From contig NZ_LMEE01000001.1 of NCBI RefSeq assembly GCF_001425305.1, positions 1,502,183 to 1,566,182 of the forward strand: a stretch of 64,000 nt of DNA, given 5' to 3'. The notes under the pieces were generated by a model. The model was not told the DNA's origin, ran no database searches, and saw only the letters and a list, made by a program, of their open reading frames with translations. Positions 48,801 through 56,649 of this stretch are shown in pieces. A program made the position numbers and the translations under genes. Position 1 is the stretch's first letter. Every line of letters begins with the position of its first letter. This stretch comes from Phenylobacterium sp. Root1290 (GTDB taxonomy: Bacteria > Pseudomonadota > Alphaproteobacteria > Caulobacterales > Caulobacteraceae).

Positions 48801-50633
48801 ACCGGCGATGCGGTGACCCTGTCGGCCGGCGACAACGTCGTGCGGGTCGGCGACGGCACGAGCCAGGGGGCGCAGTTCGTCGCGACGATCGCCGCCGAGC
48901 TGACGGGACCGGGCCGGCTCGACAAGGCCGACGCCGGCACGCTGATCCTGACGGGCGAGAACACTTATTCCGGCGGCGCCCGCGTCAGCGGCGGGACCCT
49001 GCAGATCGGCGATGGCGGAACCGCCGGCTGGGTCCAGGGCGACGTGGCCAATGAGGGGACGCTGGCCTTCAAGCGATCTGACGACGTGGCCTTTGCCGCG
49101 GTCGTCACCGGGGGCGGGACACTGGCCCAGCTCGGCTCGGGGACGCTGAACCTGACTGGCGACAGCTCGGCCTTCGCCGGCGCGGCCGAGGTCCGCGCCG
49201 GCACGCTGGCCGTCGATGGGCGATTGGGCGGGCTGACCAGCGTCTTCTCGGGCGCGCGGCTGATCGGGACGGGCGAACTGGGCGGGCTGGTCAACCAGGC
49301 CGGCGGCGTGGTTTCGCCGGGCCGCCGCGGCGGCGCGGGCGTACTGACCTTGACCGGCGGCTATGTCGGCGCCGGGGGCGTCCTGGAGCTGGACGCGACC
49401 TTGGCCGGGGACGACGCGGCCGCCGACCGCCTCGTGGTGGGTGGAGCGACCTCCGGCGTGACGCCGGTCAAGATCAACCGGCTGGCTGGCGGGACCGGGG
49501 CGCTGACCGCCGACGGCATCCTGCTGGTGCAGGTCGGCGGGGCCTCGGCGCCCGGCGCCTTCGCCCTGGCCGATGGCGATTATCGGCGCGGCGACGAGAA
49601 CGTGCTGGTCGCCGGAGCCTACGGCTACGTCCTGCGCCGCGACGCCGACGGCGACTGGCGTCTACGCTCGAACCTTGCGCCGGCCGAACTGCCGGGCGCG
49701 GCGGCCCTCTATCAGCCGGGGGTCCCGATCTATGAAGCCTATCCGCAGGCGCTGCAGCTGCTGAACGGCCTGGGCACGATGCGCGAGCGCACCGGGGCGC
49801 GGCAGTGGTCGGGCGAGGCTGGCGTCGGCGTCTGGGGCCGGATGGAAGGCGGCCGCGCTCGTCTGAAGCCGGAAGACAGCACCACGGCTGCGAACCTCAA
49901 GGCCGACCGCTGGAAGCTGCAGTTCGGCGTCGAGCCGATCACGGCCGAGGACGGCGCCGGCGGCGTCGTCGCCGTCGGCCTGACCGGCTATCTCGGCGGC
50001 GCCAAGACCAAGGTCGGCTCGCCCTATGGCGGCGGCGACATCGACACAAAGGGCTACGGCGTCGGCGCCAACCTCACTTGGCTGGCGGCGGGCGGCGGCT
50101 ATGTCGACGCCCAGGTCCAGGCGAGCTGGTTTGACAGCGACCTGAGCTCCAGCCTGCTCGGCGTCCGCGCCGACGGCGTCGCGGGCGATGGCCTGGCCGC
50201 TTCGCTGGAGGCGGGTCATGGCGTTGCGGCTGGGGGCCTGTGGCTGACCCCGTTGGCGCAGGTCAGCTACGCCAAGGTCGACTTCGACAGTTTCGCCGAT
50301 GGCTTCGGCGCGGTGGTGACGGCCGGCAAGTCCGAGAGCCTGATCGCCCGCGCGGGCCTGGGCGTCGACTACGCCCTGGCGTCGGGCGGCGGCCTCTACG
50401 CCGTGGCCGACGTCAGCCACGAGTTCCTAGACGGGACTGCGGTCGACGTTTCCGGCGTGCCGGTGGTCAGCCGTGTCGAGCGGAGCTGGGTCGGTCTGGC
50501 CGCTGGCGGGACCTACGCCTGGGGCGAGGGCCGCTACACGCTCTACGGCGAAGTGTCTGGCGACACCTCGCTGTCGGGTTTTGGCGACAGCTACGACATC
50601 GCCGGGACTGCGGGCTTCCGGGTGCGGTTCTAG
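45894..50633 (+). CDS. Autotransporter (type Va) with PATR-type repeats
   Basis: Large secreted adhesin-like protein, 1579 aa from ATG 45894. A signal peptide with a long basic N-region (MLRSYISPSRRRRTDG) ends near AQA/A at about residue 38. The passenger (about 40-1290) is Gly/Ala/Thr-rich beta-helix with PATR-type units such as TLILNGANTY and TLILTGENTYSGGARVSGGTL. A block beginning NFWDG is duplicated (47646 and 48573), with a Gly-rich PPAGGGGGGDPEP linker. The C-terminal barrel (about 1306-1579) ends in Phe, as required by the BAM machinery. Upstream GTG 45840 is unlikely. The ligand and role are unknown. Confidence 0.9.
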   Translation: MLRSYISPSRRRRTDGLWATVSILALGAVALSPQAAQAASFTAGTEQQFRDALANAAASPDAQSTITLTAGFAVAAPITLPNKNITVDPAGFAITGLTVNGTAGAFVINGSGVVPLVGSNTAANFAANGGEVRLEGGAKLTASGTTYVAMGGTLIVDGAGSVLTANSLEAANGGAATIRIRNGGVVHALTTAAIGLAPNNVLDLTVSGSGSKLIFDQSASLGTVNASSNASWTISDQGSATVAGGLLVGSQVTAQPTAPRLTVTGAGSTLSLGSLTFYRGEVSVLDGGAFTTGALNVGPRLNNGTATLLVSDAGSRLTATGAVTLGNSPGQGIVTLANGGVLEARGAVTAGTATAVGVLNIGGSEGGAAAAAGMLETATVTLGAAGRLNFNHTGTDYEFAPTITGAGAIKVAAGTTRLTADSSGFTGTTALAGGRLDVDGKLGGGLTVAAGTTPGGSGTIGGDVTVNGGAIAPGNSPGVLTIAGDLLLDPASTLEIEFGESNVVGGPMNDLIKVGGDLRLDGTVNVTVTAGGVFDAGLYRIASYGGALDNQGLAIGTTPPGSTVSLQTVIPGQVNLVNTGGMPVNFWDGDAGGSANNNRVDGGAGTWTGASLNWTTGTGAVNTAYTAADFLIFAGASGAVNVGTVTIGGGMQFAVDGYRLSGGTITLSGAGRTFRVGDGTADGKTFVATIDTPIIGGSGGLTKTDLGTLILNGANTYGFITNVNAGTLLINGSVAGGASALIVGANGTIGGTGTSRGGVISGILAPGGLNTPGTMTFNGPITLNAGATLRYRLGQADTAGGALNDLAVVNGALTLNGTLNVTQSAGGNFLQGVYRLINYTGALTDNVLDVGTLPAGFTGVIQTSIANQVNLIASGAPPAGGGGGGDPEPPPTFNFWDGNGGADGAIGGGDGAWRANSANWTTAGGAANGAFTPAAFAIFAGQAGTVSVDGSDGAISVTGMQFASDGYRLTGDAVTLSAGDNVVRVGDGTSQGAQFVATIAAELTGPGRLDKADAGTLILTGENTYSGGARVSGGTLQIGDGGTAGWVQGDVANEGTLAFKRSDDVAFAAVVTGGGTLAQLGSGTLNLTGDSSAFAGAAEVRAGTLAVDGRLGGLTSVFSGARLIGTGELGGLVNQAGGVVSPGRRGGAGVLTLTGGYVGAGGVLELDATLAGDDAAADRLVVGGATSGVTPVKINRLAGGTGALTADGILLVQVGGASAPGAFALADGDYRRGDENVLVAGAYGYVLRRDADGDWRLRSNLAPAELPGAAALYQPGVPIYEAYPQALQLLNGLGTMRERTGARQWSGEAGVGVWGRMEGGRARLKPEDSTTAANLKADRWKLQFGVEPITAEDGAGGVVAVGLTGYLGGAKTKVGSPYGGGDIDTKGYGVGANLTWLAAGGGYVDAQVQASWFDSDLSSSLLGVRADGVAGDGLAASLEAGHGVAAGGLWLTPLAQVSYAKVDFDSFADGFGAVVTAGKSESLIARAGLGVDYALASGGGLYAVADVSHEFLDGTAVDVSGVPVVSRVERSWVGLAAGGTYAWGEGRYTLYGEVSGDTSLSGFGDSYDIAGTAGFRVRF
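47646..49030 (+). repeat. Duplicated NFWDG module in the autotransporter passenger
   Basis: Two copies start at 47646 (NFWDGDAGG) and 48573 (NFWDGNGGA), 927 bases (309 codons) apart. Shared landmarks are NWTT, GMQFA-x-DGYRL, FRVGDGT/VRVGDGT, FVATI and GTLIL(N/T)G. They are diverged at protein level, so the duplication is old. The -LNDL-VVNGALTLNGTLNVT block in the first copy also resembles an earlier MNDLIKVGGDLRLDGTVNVT block near 47418. Confidence 0.8.
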
Positions 50634-50672
50634 GCCGCAAGCCGCAAGCGGGCCTTGTGGCCGGCTTGCGGC
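50634..50672 (+). terminator. Terminator-like hairpin after the autotransporter
   Basis: GCCGCAAGCCG (50634-50644) and CGGCTTGCGGC (50662-50672) form a perfect 11-bp stem with a 17-base loop, followed by GTTTCCCC. It starts immediately after the stop codon. Confidence 0.7.
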
Positions 50673-50712
50673 GTTTCCCCCGCGACCTCCCATCGCGGGC
50701 TGCTGACGCCGC

Positions 50713-50740
50713 TTGCGGGATATAAAGATTTCTTTATAGG
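50713..50740 (+). promoter_or_regulatory. metK promoter overlapped by an operator-like palindrome
   Basis: TTGCGG (50713-50718), a 16-base spacer and TATAGG (50735-50740) suggest a promoter. The spacer and -10 are occupied by the palindrome TATAAAGA-TT-TCTTTATA (50721-50738, perfect 8-bp arms). It resembles motifs of SahR-type ArsR repressors that respond to S-adenosylhomocysteine and control metK/ahcY in proteobacteria. Confidence 0.6.
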
Positions 50741-50803
50741 TTCCGGCGACGTCCAAATGGGGCCGCCCTGCGCTGCGGCCTGCCCGATTACCGGAGCTAC
50801 CTC

Positions 50804-52024
50804 TTGAGCCGTTCCTCTTACATCTTCACCAGCGAAAGCGTGTCCGAAGGCCATCCGGACAAGGTCGCCGATCGCATCTCCGATACGGTGGTCGACGCCT
50901 TCCTGTCGGTGGAGCCCGAGGCCCGGGTGGCCTGTGAGACCCTGGTCACCACCAACCGCATCGTCCTGGCCGGTGAAGTCCGCGCCGGCAAGCCGGGCGC
51001 CTCGAAGGCCGAGAACAAGGCTCTGACCAAGGAGATCCTGGCCGGCCTGGAGCCCAAGGTCCGCGCCGCGGTGAAGGACATCGGCTACGCCCAGAAGGGC
51101 TTCCACTGGGAAAAGGCCAAGTTCGCCAACTTCCTGCATCCGCAGTCCGCCGACATCGCCGTCGGCGTCGACTCGACCGAGAAGAAGGAAGAGGGCGCGG
51201 GCGACCAGGGCATCATGTTCGGCTACGCCTGCGACGAGACCCCGTCGCTGATGCCGGCGACCCTGCAATTCTCGCACGACATCCTGCACAAACTGGCCGA
51301 AGTCCGTCACTCGGGCGAGGCCGACTTCCTGGAGCCGGACGCCAAGAGCCAGGTCACGCTGCTCTATCAGGACGGCCGCCCGGTCGAGATCCTGAAGATC
51401 GTCGTCTCGACCCAGCACAAGAAGAAGATCGGCGACCAGACGGTGAACTCCAAGCGCCTCGCCGCGGCCATCAAGCCGTATGTCGAGAGCGTCATTCCCG
51501 CCGGCCTGATCACCAAGAAGACCAAGTGGCACGTCAACCCGACCGGCCGCTTCCTGATCGGCGGCCCGGACGGCGACGCCGGCCTCACCGGCCGCAAGAT
51601 CATCGTCGACACCTACGGCGGCGCGGCTCCGCACGGCGGCGGCGCGTTCTCCGGCAAGGACCCGACCAAGGTCGACCGTTCGGCCGCCTACGCTTGCCGT
51701 TACCTGGCCAAGAACGTCGTGGCTGCGGGCCTGGCGCGCAAGTGCACCATCCAGATCAGTTACGCGATCGGCGTCTCCGACCCGCTCAGCTTCTATGTCG
51801 ATCTGCACGGCACCGGCCAGGTCGATCCGGCCAAGCTGGAGCTGGCCCTGCCGCAGATGATCGGCGGCGCCACGCCGCGCGCCATCCGCGAGCACCTCGG
51901 CCTCAACCGTCCGATCTACGCCCGCACCGCCGCCTACGGCCACTTCGGCCGCCAGCCGGACAACGAGGGCGGCTTCTCCTGGGAAAAGACCGATCTGGTC
52001 GACCAGCTGAAGGGCCTGGCCTGA
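50804..52024 (+). CDS. metK: S-adenosylmethionine synthase MetK
   Basis: Makes SAM from methionine and ATP. The 406-aa protein starts at TTG 50804 behind CCGGAG ([20 protein letters not shown]). It has the ATP-binding [30 protein letters not shown] and the C-terminal [20 protein letters not shown]. An acidic/basic insert ([15 protein letters not shown]) is usual. A palindromic operator lies upstream, so expression is probably methionine-cycle responsive. trmB follows after a hairpin. Confidence 0.98.
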   Translation: MSRSSYIFTSESVSEGHPDKVADRISDTVVDAFLSVEPEARVACETLVTTNRIVLAGEVRAGKPGASKAENKALTKEILAGLEPKVRAAVKDIGYAQKGFHWEKAKFANFLHPQSADIAVGVDSTEKKEEGAGDQGIMFGYACDETPSLMPATLQFSHDILHKLAEVRHSGEADFLEPDAKSQVTLLYQDGRPVEILKIVVSTQHKKKIGDQTVNSKRLAAAIKPYVESVIPAGLITKKTKWHVNPTGRFLIGGPDGDAGLTGRKIIVDTYGGAAPHGGGAFSGKDPTKVDRSAAYACRYLAKNVVAAGLARKCTIQISYAIGVSDPLSFYVDLHGTGQVDPAKLELALPQMIGGATPRAIREHLGLNRPIYARTAAYGHFGRQPDNEGGFSWEKTDLVDQLKGLA

Positions 52025-52047
52025 TCCACATCGGGTTTGGAACATCT

Positions 52048-52079
52048 GAAGGCCGTCGCGCACTCGCGCGGCGGCCTTC
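52048..52079 (+). terminator. Terminator-like hairpin after metK
   Basis: GAAGGCCGTCGCGC (52048-52061) and GCGCGGCGGCCTTC (52066-52079) form a 14-bp stem with one G-T pair. Only a weak T-run follows, so readthrough to trmB is possible. Confidence 0.55.
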
Positions 52080-52098
52080 GTCGTTGTAGAGCGCGCCC

Positions 52099-52776
52099 AT
52101 GGAAGACACCTCTCACCCGCTGATGCGGTCGTACGGCCGGATCAAGTCGCGGCCGATCAAGCCGCGCCAGGCCGCCCTCGTCGAGGAGCTGCTGCCGCAG
52201 CTGCGGCCGCCGGAAGGGCCGTTCGACCCCTGGACCTTGATGGACGGGACGCGCGAGGCCTGGCTGGAGATCGGCTTCGGCGGCGGCGAGCACATGGCCA
52301 GCCAGGCCGCCCGCGCGCCCGACGTGCTGATCGTCGGCTGCGAGCCGTTCCTGAACGGCGTCGCCAGCGCCGTGCGGCATGTGGCCGAACAGGACCTGAA
52401 GAATGTCCGCATTCACGACGGCGACGCGCGCGAACTGGCCGCGCGGCTGCCTGACGCCAGCCTCGACCGGGTGTTCATCCTGTTCCCGGATCCCTGGCCC
52501 AAGGCGCGGCACCACAAGCGCCGGATCGTGCAGACCGAAATGGTCGCCGACCTGGCCCGCGTGCTGAAGCCGGGCGGACGGCTGCGCTTCGCCACCGACG
52601 TGGCGGGCTATGCCGATTGGGCGCTGGAGCGGATCCTGGCGTCGCCGGACTTCGGTTGGCCGGCGCAGAAGGCCGACGACTGGCGCGTCGCGCCTGCCGA
52701 CCACATCACCACGCGCTACGAGGAAAAGCGCCTGGGCGACTGCGAGCCGGTCTTCTTCGACTTCATCAGAAGATAA
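52099..52776 (+). CDS. trmB: tRNA (guanine46-N7)-methyltransferase TrmB
   Basis: Makes m7G46 in tRNA. The 225-aa protein has the SAM-binding LEIGFGGGEHMASQA, the segment GCEPFLNGVASAV and the catalytic FPDPWPKARHHKRRIVQ. KPGGRLRFATDVAGYADW follows. The length is normal. It starts at ATG 52099 and converges with ppa, 43 bases away. Confidence 0.96.
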   Translation: MEDTSHPLMRSYGRIKSRPIKPRQAALVEELLPQLRPPEGPFDPWTLMDGTREAWLEIGFGGGEHMASQAARAPDVLIVGCEPFLNGVASAVRHVAEQDLKNVRIHDGDARELAARLPDASLDRVFILFPDPWPKARHHKRRIVQTEMVADLARVLKPGGRLRFATDVAGYADWALERILASPDFGWPAQKADDWRVAPADHITTRYEEKRLGDCEPVFFDFIRR

Positions 52777-52819
52777 GTAGAAGGTCGCCGCCGGAACCTG
52801 CCGGTGGCGACCCCTATCG

Positions 52820-53371
52820 TCACGTTCCCGGCTGGCCTTTGCCGGCCGCCTTGGCGCGCTCGATGCCCTGGCGGATCAGGTCGCCGGTCTCTTCCGGGTC
52901 GGCCCAGCGCACGATCTCGACGCTCTTGCCCTTCTCCAGGTCTTTGTAATGCTGGAAGAAGTGGGCGATCTGCTCGGTCAGGATCGCCGGCAGGCTGCGC
53001 CATGAGTCCACGCCCGCATAGAACGGGTGCAGCTTGTCGACCGGCACGGCGAGGATCTTCTCGTCGCCGCCGGCCTCGTCGACCATCATCAGGGTCCCGA
53101 TCGGCCGCACGCGGATCACCGCGCCCGGAACGACGGGGGTCGGGCCGACCACCAGCACGTCCATCGGGTCGCCGTCATCCGACAGGGTGTGCGGGATGAA
53201 GCCGTAGTTCCCGGGATAATACATGGCGGTATGCAGGAAGCGGTCGACCATGATGGCCCCGCTGTCCTTGTCGAGTTCGTACTTCACCGGTTCGCCGCCT
53301 TGCGGGATCTCGATGATGGCGTTGACGTCGTAGGGCGGGTTCACGCCGGTGGGGATCTTGGAGATGTCCAT
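52820..53371 (-). CDS. ppa: Inorganic pyrophosphatase Ppa
   Basis: Soluble family I pyrophosphatase that pulls biosynthetic reactions forward. The 183-aa protein starts at ATG 53371 (MDISKIPTGVNPP); an 8-residue extension to 53395 is open but unlikely. The active site is visible: KYELDKDSG, MYYPGNYGFIPHTL and the signature DGDPMDVLVV with its metal-binding aspartates. It is divergent from rimP across 259 bases. Confidence 0.97.
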   Translation of the reverse strand: MDISKIPTGVNPPYDVNAIIEIPQGGEPVKYELDKDSGAIMVDRFLHTAMYYPGNYGFIPHTLSDDGDPMDVLVVGPTPVVPGAVIRVRPIGTLMMVDEAGGDEKILAVPVDKLHPFYAGVDSWRSLPAILTEQIAHFFQHYKDLEKGKSVEIVRWADPEETGDLIRQGIERAKAAGKGQPGT

Positions 53372-53510
53372 ACGGAGGGAGGACCTTGAAGACACAAGAG
53401 TTGAGGGCGCCGTCTGTGGACCATTCGGGCCCCGCCGAAAAGGGGCCGAGCGCGGTTTGCGATGGGAAACTGCAAAAAGGCCGCCGAAAACAGCCCGACG
53501 CGGCTAGGGG

Positions 53511-53539
53511 CTGACAAACCAGCGGTCGCACGCTATAGA
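53511..53539 (+). promoter_or_regulatory. Sigma-70 promoter of the rimP-nusA-infB operon
   Basis: CTGACA (53511-53516), a 17-base spacer (53517-53533) and TATAGA (53534-53539) make a good housekeeping promoter. Initiation near 53546 gives a leader of about 85 bases holding a terminator-like hairpin. Confidence 0.65.
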
Positions 53540-53577
53540 GGTCTCACATCGTCCGTTAGCGCTGGATAGCGTATACG

Positions 53578-53607
53578 AGCGGCAGGCTTCGGCCCGGCCG
53601 CTTTTTT
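53578..53607 (+). promoter_or_regulatory. Attenuator-like terminator hairpin in the rimP leader
   Basis: AGCGGC (53578-53583) and GCCGCT (53597-53602) form the core stem, followed by TTTTT (53603-53607), 24 bases before rimP. Position and form suggest premature termination control, as known for the rimP leader in enterobacteria. Sequence relation to that leader is not shown. Confidence 0.55.
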
Positions 53608-53630
53608 GTTGCCGGAGAACAGCCAAGCTT

Positions 53631-54176
53631 ATGCGTGGCAAGACCGCTGAAGACCATCGGCTCCTGGAACTCCTCGACCCCGTCGCGGAAGCCGCAGGCT
53701 ACGAGATCGTGCGCCTGCGCCTGATGGGCGGCGAAGAGACCCGCCGTCTGCAGATCATGGCCGAGACGCCCGAAGGCGACATGGTGGTCGAGGACTGCGC
53801 CCGGCTGTCCCGTGCGATTTCCGAGCTCATGGACGCCGCCGACCCGATCGCCGGCGAGTATACGCTCGAGGTCTCGTCCCCCGGCGTCGATCGGCCGCTG
53901 ACCCGGCCGAAGGACTTTGCGAACTACGAAGGCTTCGAGGCGCGCATCGAACTCGATCGCGTGGCCGAGGGCCGCAAGCGTTTCCGCGGCGTGCTGGCGG
54001 GCGTCGAGGGCGACGCCATCGGCATCGACCTGGAAGGCGAAGACTCCACGGCCATGATCCCGTTCTCGTGGATCGTGGACGCCAAACTCATCCTGACCGA
54101 CGAGCTCATGAAGCGCGGCGCGAACGAACGCGCCGCCCGCATGAGCTCCGAGGCCGATCAAGACACCCCTGAGTAA
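53631..54176 (+). CDS. rimP: Ribosome maturation factor RimP
   Basis: Binds the free 30S subunit and aids its late assembly. The 181-aa protein starts at ATG 53631. The N-terminal domain has [26 protein letters not shown] and [31 protein letters not shown], the family signature; a C-terminal SH3-like domain follows. nusA starts 14 bases later, as in most bacteria. Confidence 0.96.
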   Translation: MRGKTAEDHRLLELLDPVAEAAGYEIVRLRLMGGEETRRLQIMAETPEGDMVVEDCARLSRAISELMDAADPIAGEYTLEVSSPGVDRPLTRPKDFANYEGFEARIELDRVAEGRKRFRGVLAGVEGDAIGIDLEGEDSTAMIPFSWIVDAKLILTDELMKRGANERAARMSSEADQDTPE

Positions 54177-54190
54177 GAGGACGCAAACCG

Positions 54191-55888
54191 ATGAGCCTGA
54201 CCGGCATTTCCGCCAACCGGCTTGAGCTGTTGCAGATCGCCGAGGCCGTGGCCCGCGAGAAGTCGATCGACAAGGAAATTGTCATCGAGGCGATCGAGGA
54301 AGCGATCCAGAAGGGCGCGCGCGCCCGTTATGGCGCCGAACACGACATCCGCGTTCGCATCGATCCGAAGACCGGTGAGACGACCGTCAAGCGCGTGATC
54401 ACCGTCATCGACGACGAAGCGGTCTTCGAGGGCGAAGACGGCGTGCCGGAAGAGCCGGTCGGCGTGCGTCGCCTGGCCGACGCCCTGCGCACCGACAAGG
54501 ACGCCTTCGTCGGCAAGACCTACGAAGAAATCCTGCCGCCGTTCGAGTTCGGCCGTGTGCAGACCCAGATGGCTCGCCAGGTCGTGACCGGGAAGGTCCG
54601 CGAGGCCGAGCGCGAGCGTCAGTACGAAGAGTTCAAGGATCGCGTCGGCGAGATCGTCAACGGCGTGGTCAAGCGCGTCGAGTACGGCAACACCGTCGTC
54701 GACCTGGGCCGCGGCGAGGGCATCATGCGCCGCGATCAGTCGATCCCGCGCGAGAACTTCAACATCGGCGACCGCATCCGCTGCTACATCTACGATGTCC
54801 GTCGCGAGACCAAGGGCCCGCAGATCCTGCTGTCGCGCGCCCACGGCGGCTTCATGGCCAAGCTGTTCGCGCAGGAAGTGCCGGAAGTCTATGACGGCGT
54901 GATCGAAATCCGCGCGGTCGCCCGCGACCCGGGTTCGCGCGCCAAGATGGCCGTCGTCTCCAACGACAGCTCGATCGACCCGGTCGGCGCCTGCGTCGGT
55001 ATGCGCGGTTCGCGCGTGCAGGCGGTCGTCGCCGAACTGCAGGGCGAAAAGATCGACATCATCCAGTGGAGCCAGGACGAGGCGACCTTCATCGTCAACG
55101 GCCTGGCCCCGGCGGAAGTCTCCAAGGTCGTCATGGACGAGGAAGACGAGCGCGTCGAAGTGGTGGTGCCCGACGAGCAGCTGTCGCTGGCCATCGGCCG
55201 CCGCGGCCAGAACGTCCGCCTCGCCTCGCAGCTGACCGGCTGGCAGATCGACATCATGACCGAAAGCCAGGAGAGCGAGCGCCGTCAGCGCGAGTTCGCC
55301 GAGCGCACGGCCCTGTTCCAGGAGGCCCTGGACGTCGATGAAGTGATCGCCCAGCTGCTGGTCACCGAAGGCTTCGCTTCGGTCGAAGACGTGGCCTATG
55401 TGGACGCTTCGGAAGTGGCGGCCATCGAGGGCTTCGACGACGACACCGCCGACGAAATCCAAACGCGCGCCCGCGAGTTCCTGGAAAAGATCGCGGCCGA
55501 GTACGACACCAAGCGCACCGCGCTGGGCGTCCAGGACGGCCTGCTCGAGATCGAGGGCGTCACCCTGCCGATGGCCGTGGCCCTGGGCGAAGGCGACGTG
55601 AAGAGCGTCGAGGACCTGGCCGGTCTGATCCCTGACGATCTGCGTGGCTGGTTCGAGAACCGCGACGGCGAGCGCGTGCGCGAGCCGGGCATTCTCGAAA
55701 GCTTCAACCTCGACGCCGGCGACGCCGAAGCCCTGATCATGCGCGCGCGCATCGCAATGGGCTGGGTCGAGGCGCCGCCGGAGCCGGAGCCGGAGCCCGA
55801 AGCGGACGTTGAAGAATATGCGGACGACGTCGAGGCCGAGGCGGAAGCCGAAGTCGAGGCTGTCGCTGAAGAGAACCCGGAGGCCTAA
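54191..55888 (+). CDS. nusA: Transcription termination/antitermination protein NusA
   Basis: RNA polymerase-associated elongation factor. The 565-aa protein has the N-terminal RNAP-binding domain ([19 protein letters not shown]), an S1 domain ([22 protein letters not shown]), two KH domains ([18 protein letters not shown] and [18 protein letters not shown]) and two C-terminal helix-hairpin-helix repeats ([20 protein letters not shown] and [19 protein letters not shown]). A long acidic Glu/Ala tail (after about residue 530) ends the protein. The start is ATG 54191 behind AAGAGGACG. Confidence 0.97.
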   Translation: MSLTGISANRLELLQIAEAVAREKSIDKEIVIEAIEEAIQKGARARYGAEHDIRVRIDPKTGETTVKRVITVIDDEAVFEGEDGVPEEPVGVRRLADALRTDKDAFVGKTYEEILPPFEFGRVQTQMARQVVTGKVREAERERQYEEFKDRVGEIVNGVVKRVEYGNTVVDLGRGEGIMRRDQSIPRENFNIGDRIRCYIYDVRRETKGPQILLSRAHGGFMAKLFAQEVPEVYDGVIEIRAVARDPGSRAKMAVVSNDSSIDPVGACVGMRGSRVQAVVAELQGEKIDIIQWSQDEATFIVNGLAPAEVSKVVMDEEDERVEVVVPDEQLSLAIGRRGQNVRLASQLTGWQIDIMTESQESERRQREFAERTALFQEALDVDEVIAQLLVTEGFASVEDVAYVDASEVAAIEGFDDDTADEIQTRAREFLEKIAAEYDTKRTALGVQDGLLEIEGVTLPMAVALGEGDVKSVEDLAGLIPDDLRGWFENRDGERVREPGILESFNLDAGDAEALIMRARIAMGWVEAPPEPEPEPEADVEEYADDVEAEAEAEVEAVAEENPEA

Positions 55889-55894
55889 GCCCAG

Positions 55895-56575
55895 GTGAAT
55901 GCGCCTGCTTCCATCCCGGCCCGGACGGCGGCCCCCAAGACCCTCGCGCAAGCCGCGAGGGAACGGCGGGATATCGTCTCGGGTCAGGTGATGGACGAGG
56001 CCGTCCTGGTGCGGTTCGTCGCCGGTCCCGGCGGCCTGGTGGTTCCGGACCTGGCGCGCAAGCTGCCGGGGCGCGGACTCTGGGTCGCCGCCGACCGTGC
56101 GTCGGTGGAAGTGGCGGCGAAAAAGGGCCACTTCGCCCGCGCCGCCAAGGCCAAGCTCAACGCCCCGGCTGATCTCGCCGATCAGGTCGAGGCGCTGTTG
56201 CGGCGCCGGATCCTGGACGGTCTTGGGCTTGCGAAACGAGCCGGCGATCTTATCTCGGGTTTCGAGAAGGTCGCTTCGAGCCTGACCGCAGGCAAGGCCG
56301 CCTGGCTGATAGAGGCGTCCGATGGCGCGCCGGACGGTCGCCGCAAGATCCTGAATGTGGCCCGCAAGTCACCCAAACCCCCGCACCTGTGCGGACTCTT
56401 CGACGCTGAGGAATTGGGTTTGGCCTTGGGGGCCGAGAATGTGATACACACCGCCTTCCTTGCGGGGCGTGGCGCCGATCGCTGGACGAAAGACGTCCAG
56501 AGACTATCTGGCTTCCGCCCGCTCCTTCCCGAGAGTTGGCGCGAGGAAAAGCCTCCTGAGGCGGGCGGAACCTGA
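55895..56575 (+). CDS. ylxR: YlxR-type RNA-binding domain fused to an L7Ae-like domain (DUF448)
   Basis: The 226-aa protein starts at GTG 55895, 7 bases after nusA. The N-terminal DUF448 (YlxR) domain contains ERRDIVSGQVMDEAVLVRFVAGP and DLARKLPGRGLWVAADR, with the GRG motif but without the usual Cys. The C-terminal part (GLAKRAGDLISGFEKV, KAAWLIEASDGAPDGRR) looks like the L7Ae-type ribosomal-protein-like domain; the two are separate genes in Firmicutes. It may bind RNA and tune RNase P or ribosome assembly, which is inference. Confidence 0.88.
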   Translation: MNAPASIPARTAAPKTLAQAARERRDIVSGQVMDEAVLVRFVAGPGGLVVPDLARKLPGRGLWVAADRASVEVAAKKGHFARAAKAKLNAPADLADQVEALLRRRILDGLGLAKRAGDLISGFEKVASSLTAGKAAWLIEASDGAPDGRRKILNVARKSPKPPHLCGLFDAEELGLALGAENVIHTAFLAGRGADRWTKDVQRLSGFRPLLPESWREEKPPEAGGT

Positions 56576-56649
56576 ATGGGTTTCGCGCGCCTAGAGCTAT
56601 TGGAATGTCCGTGGTCGGGACCGTCCCGGCCGTTATGTAAAGCGAGCGC

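Noticed and set aside
50673..50803. Search for a SAM-II or SAM/SAH riboswitch before metK
   Set aside because: I could not recognise the conserved core of either; the palindrome explains the symmetry better.
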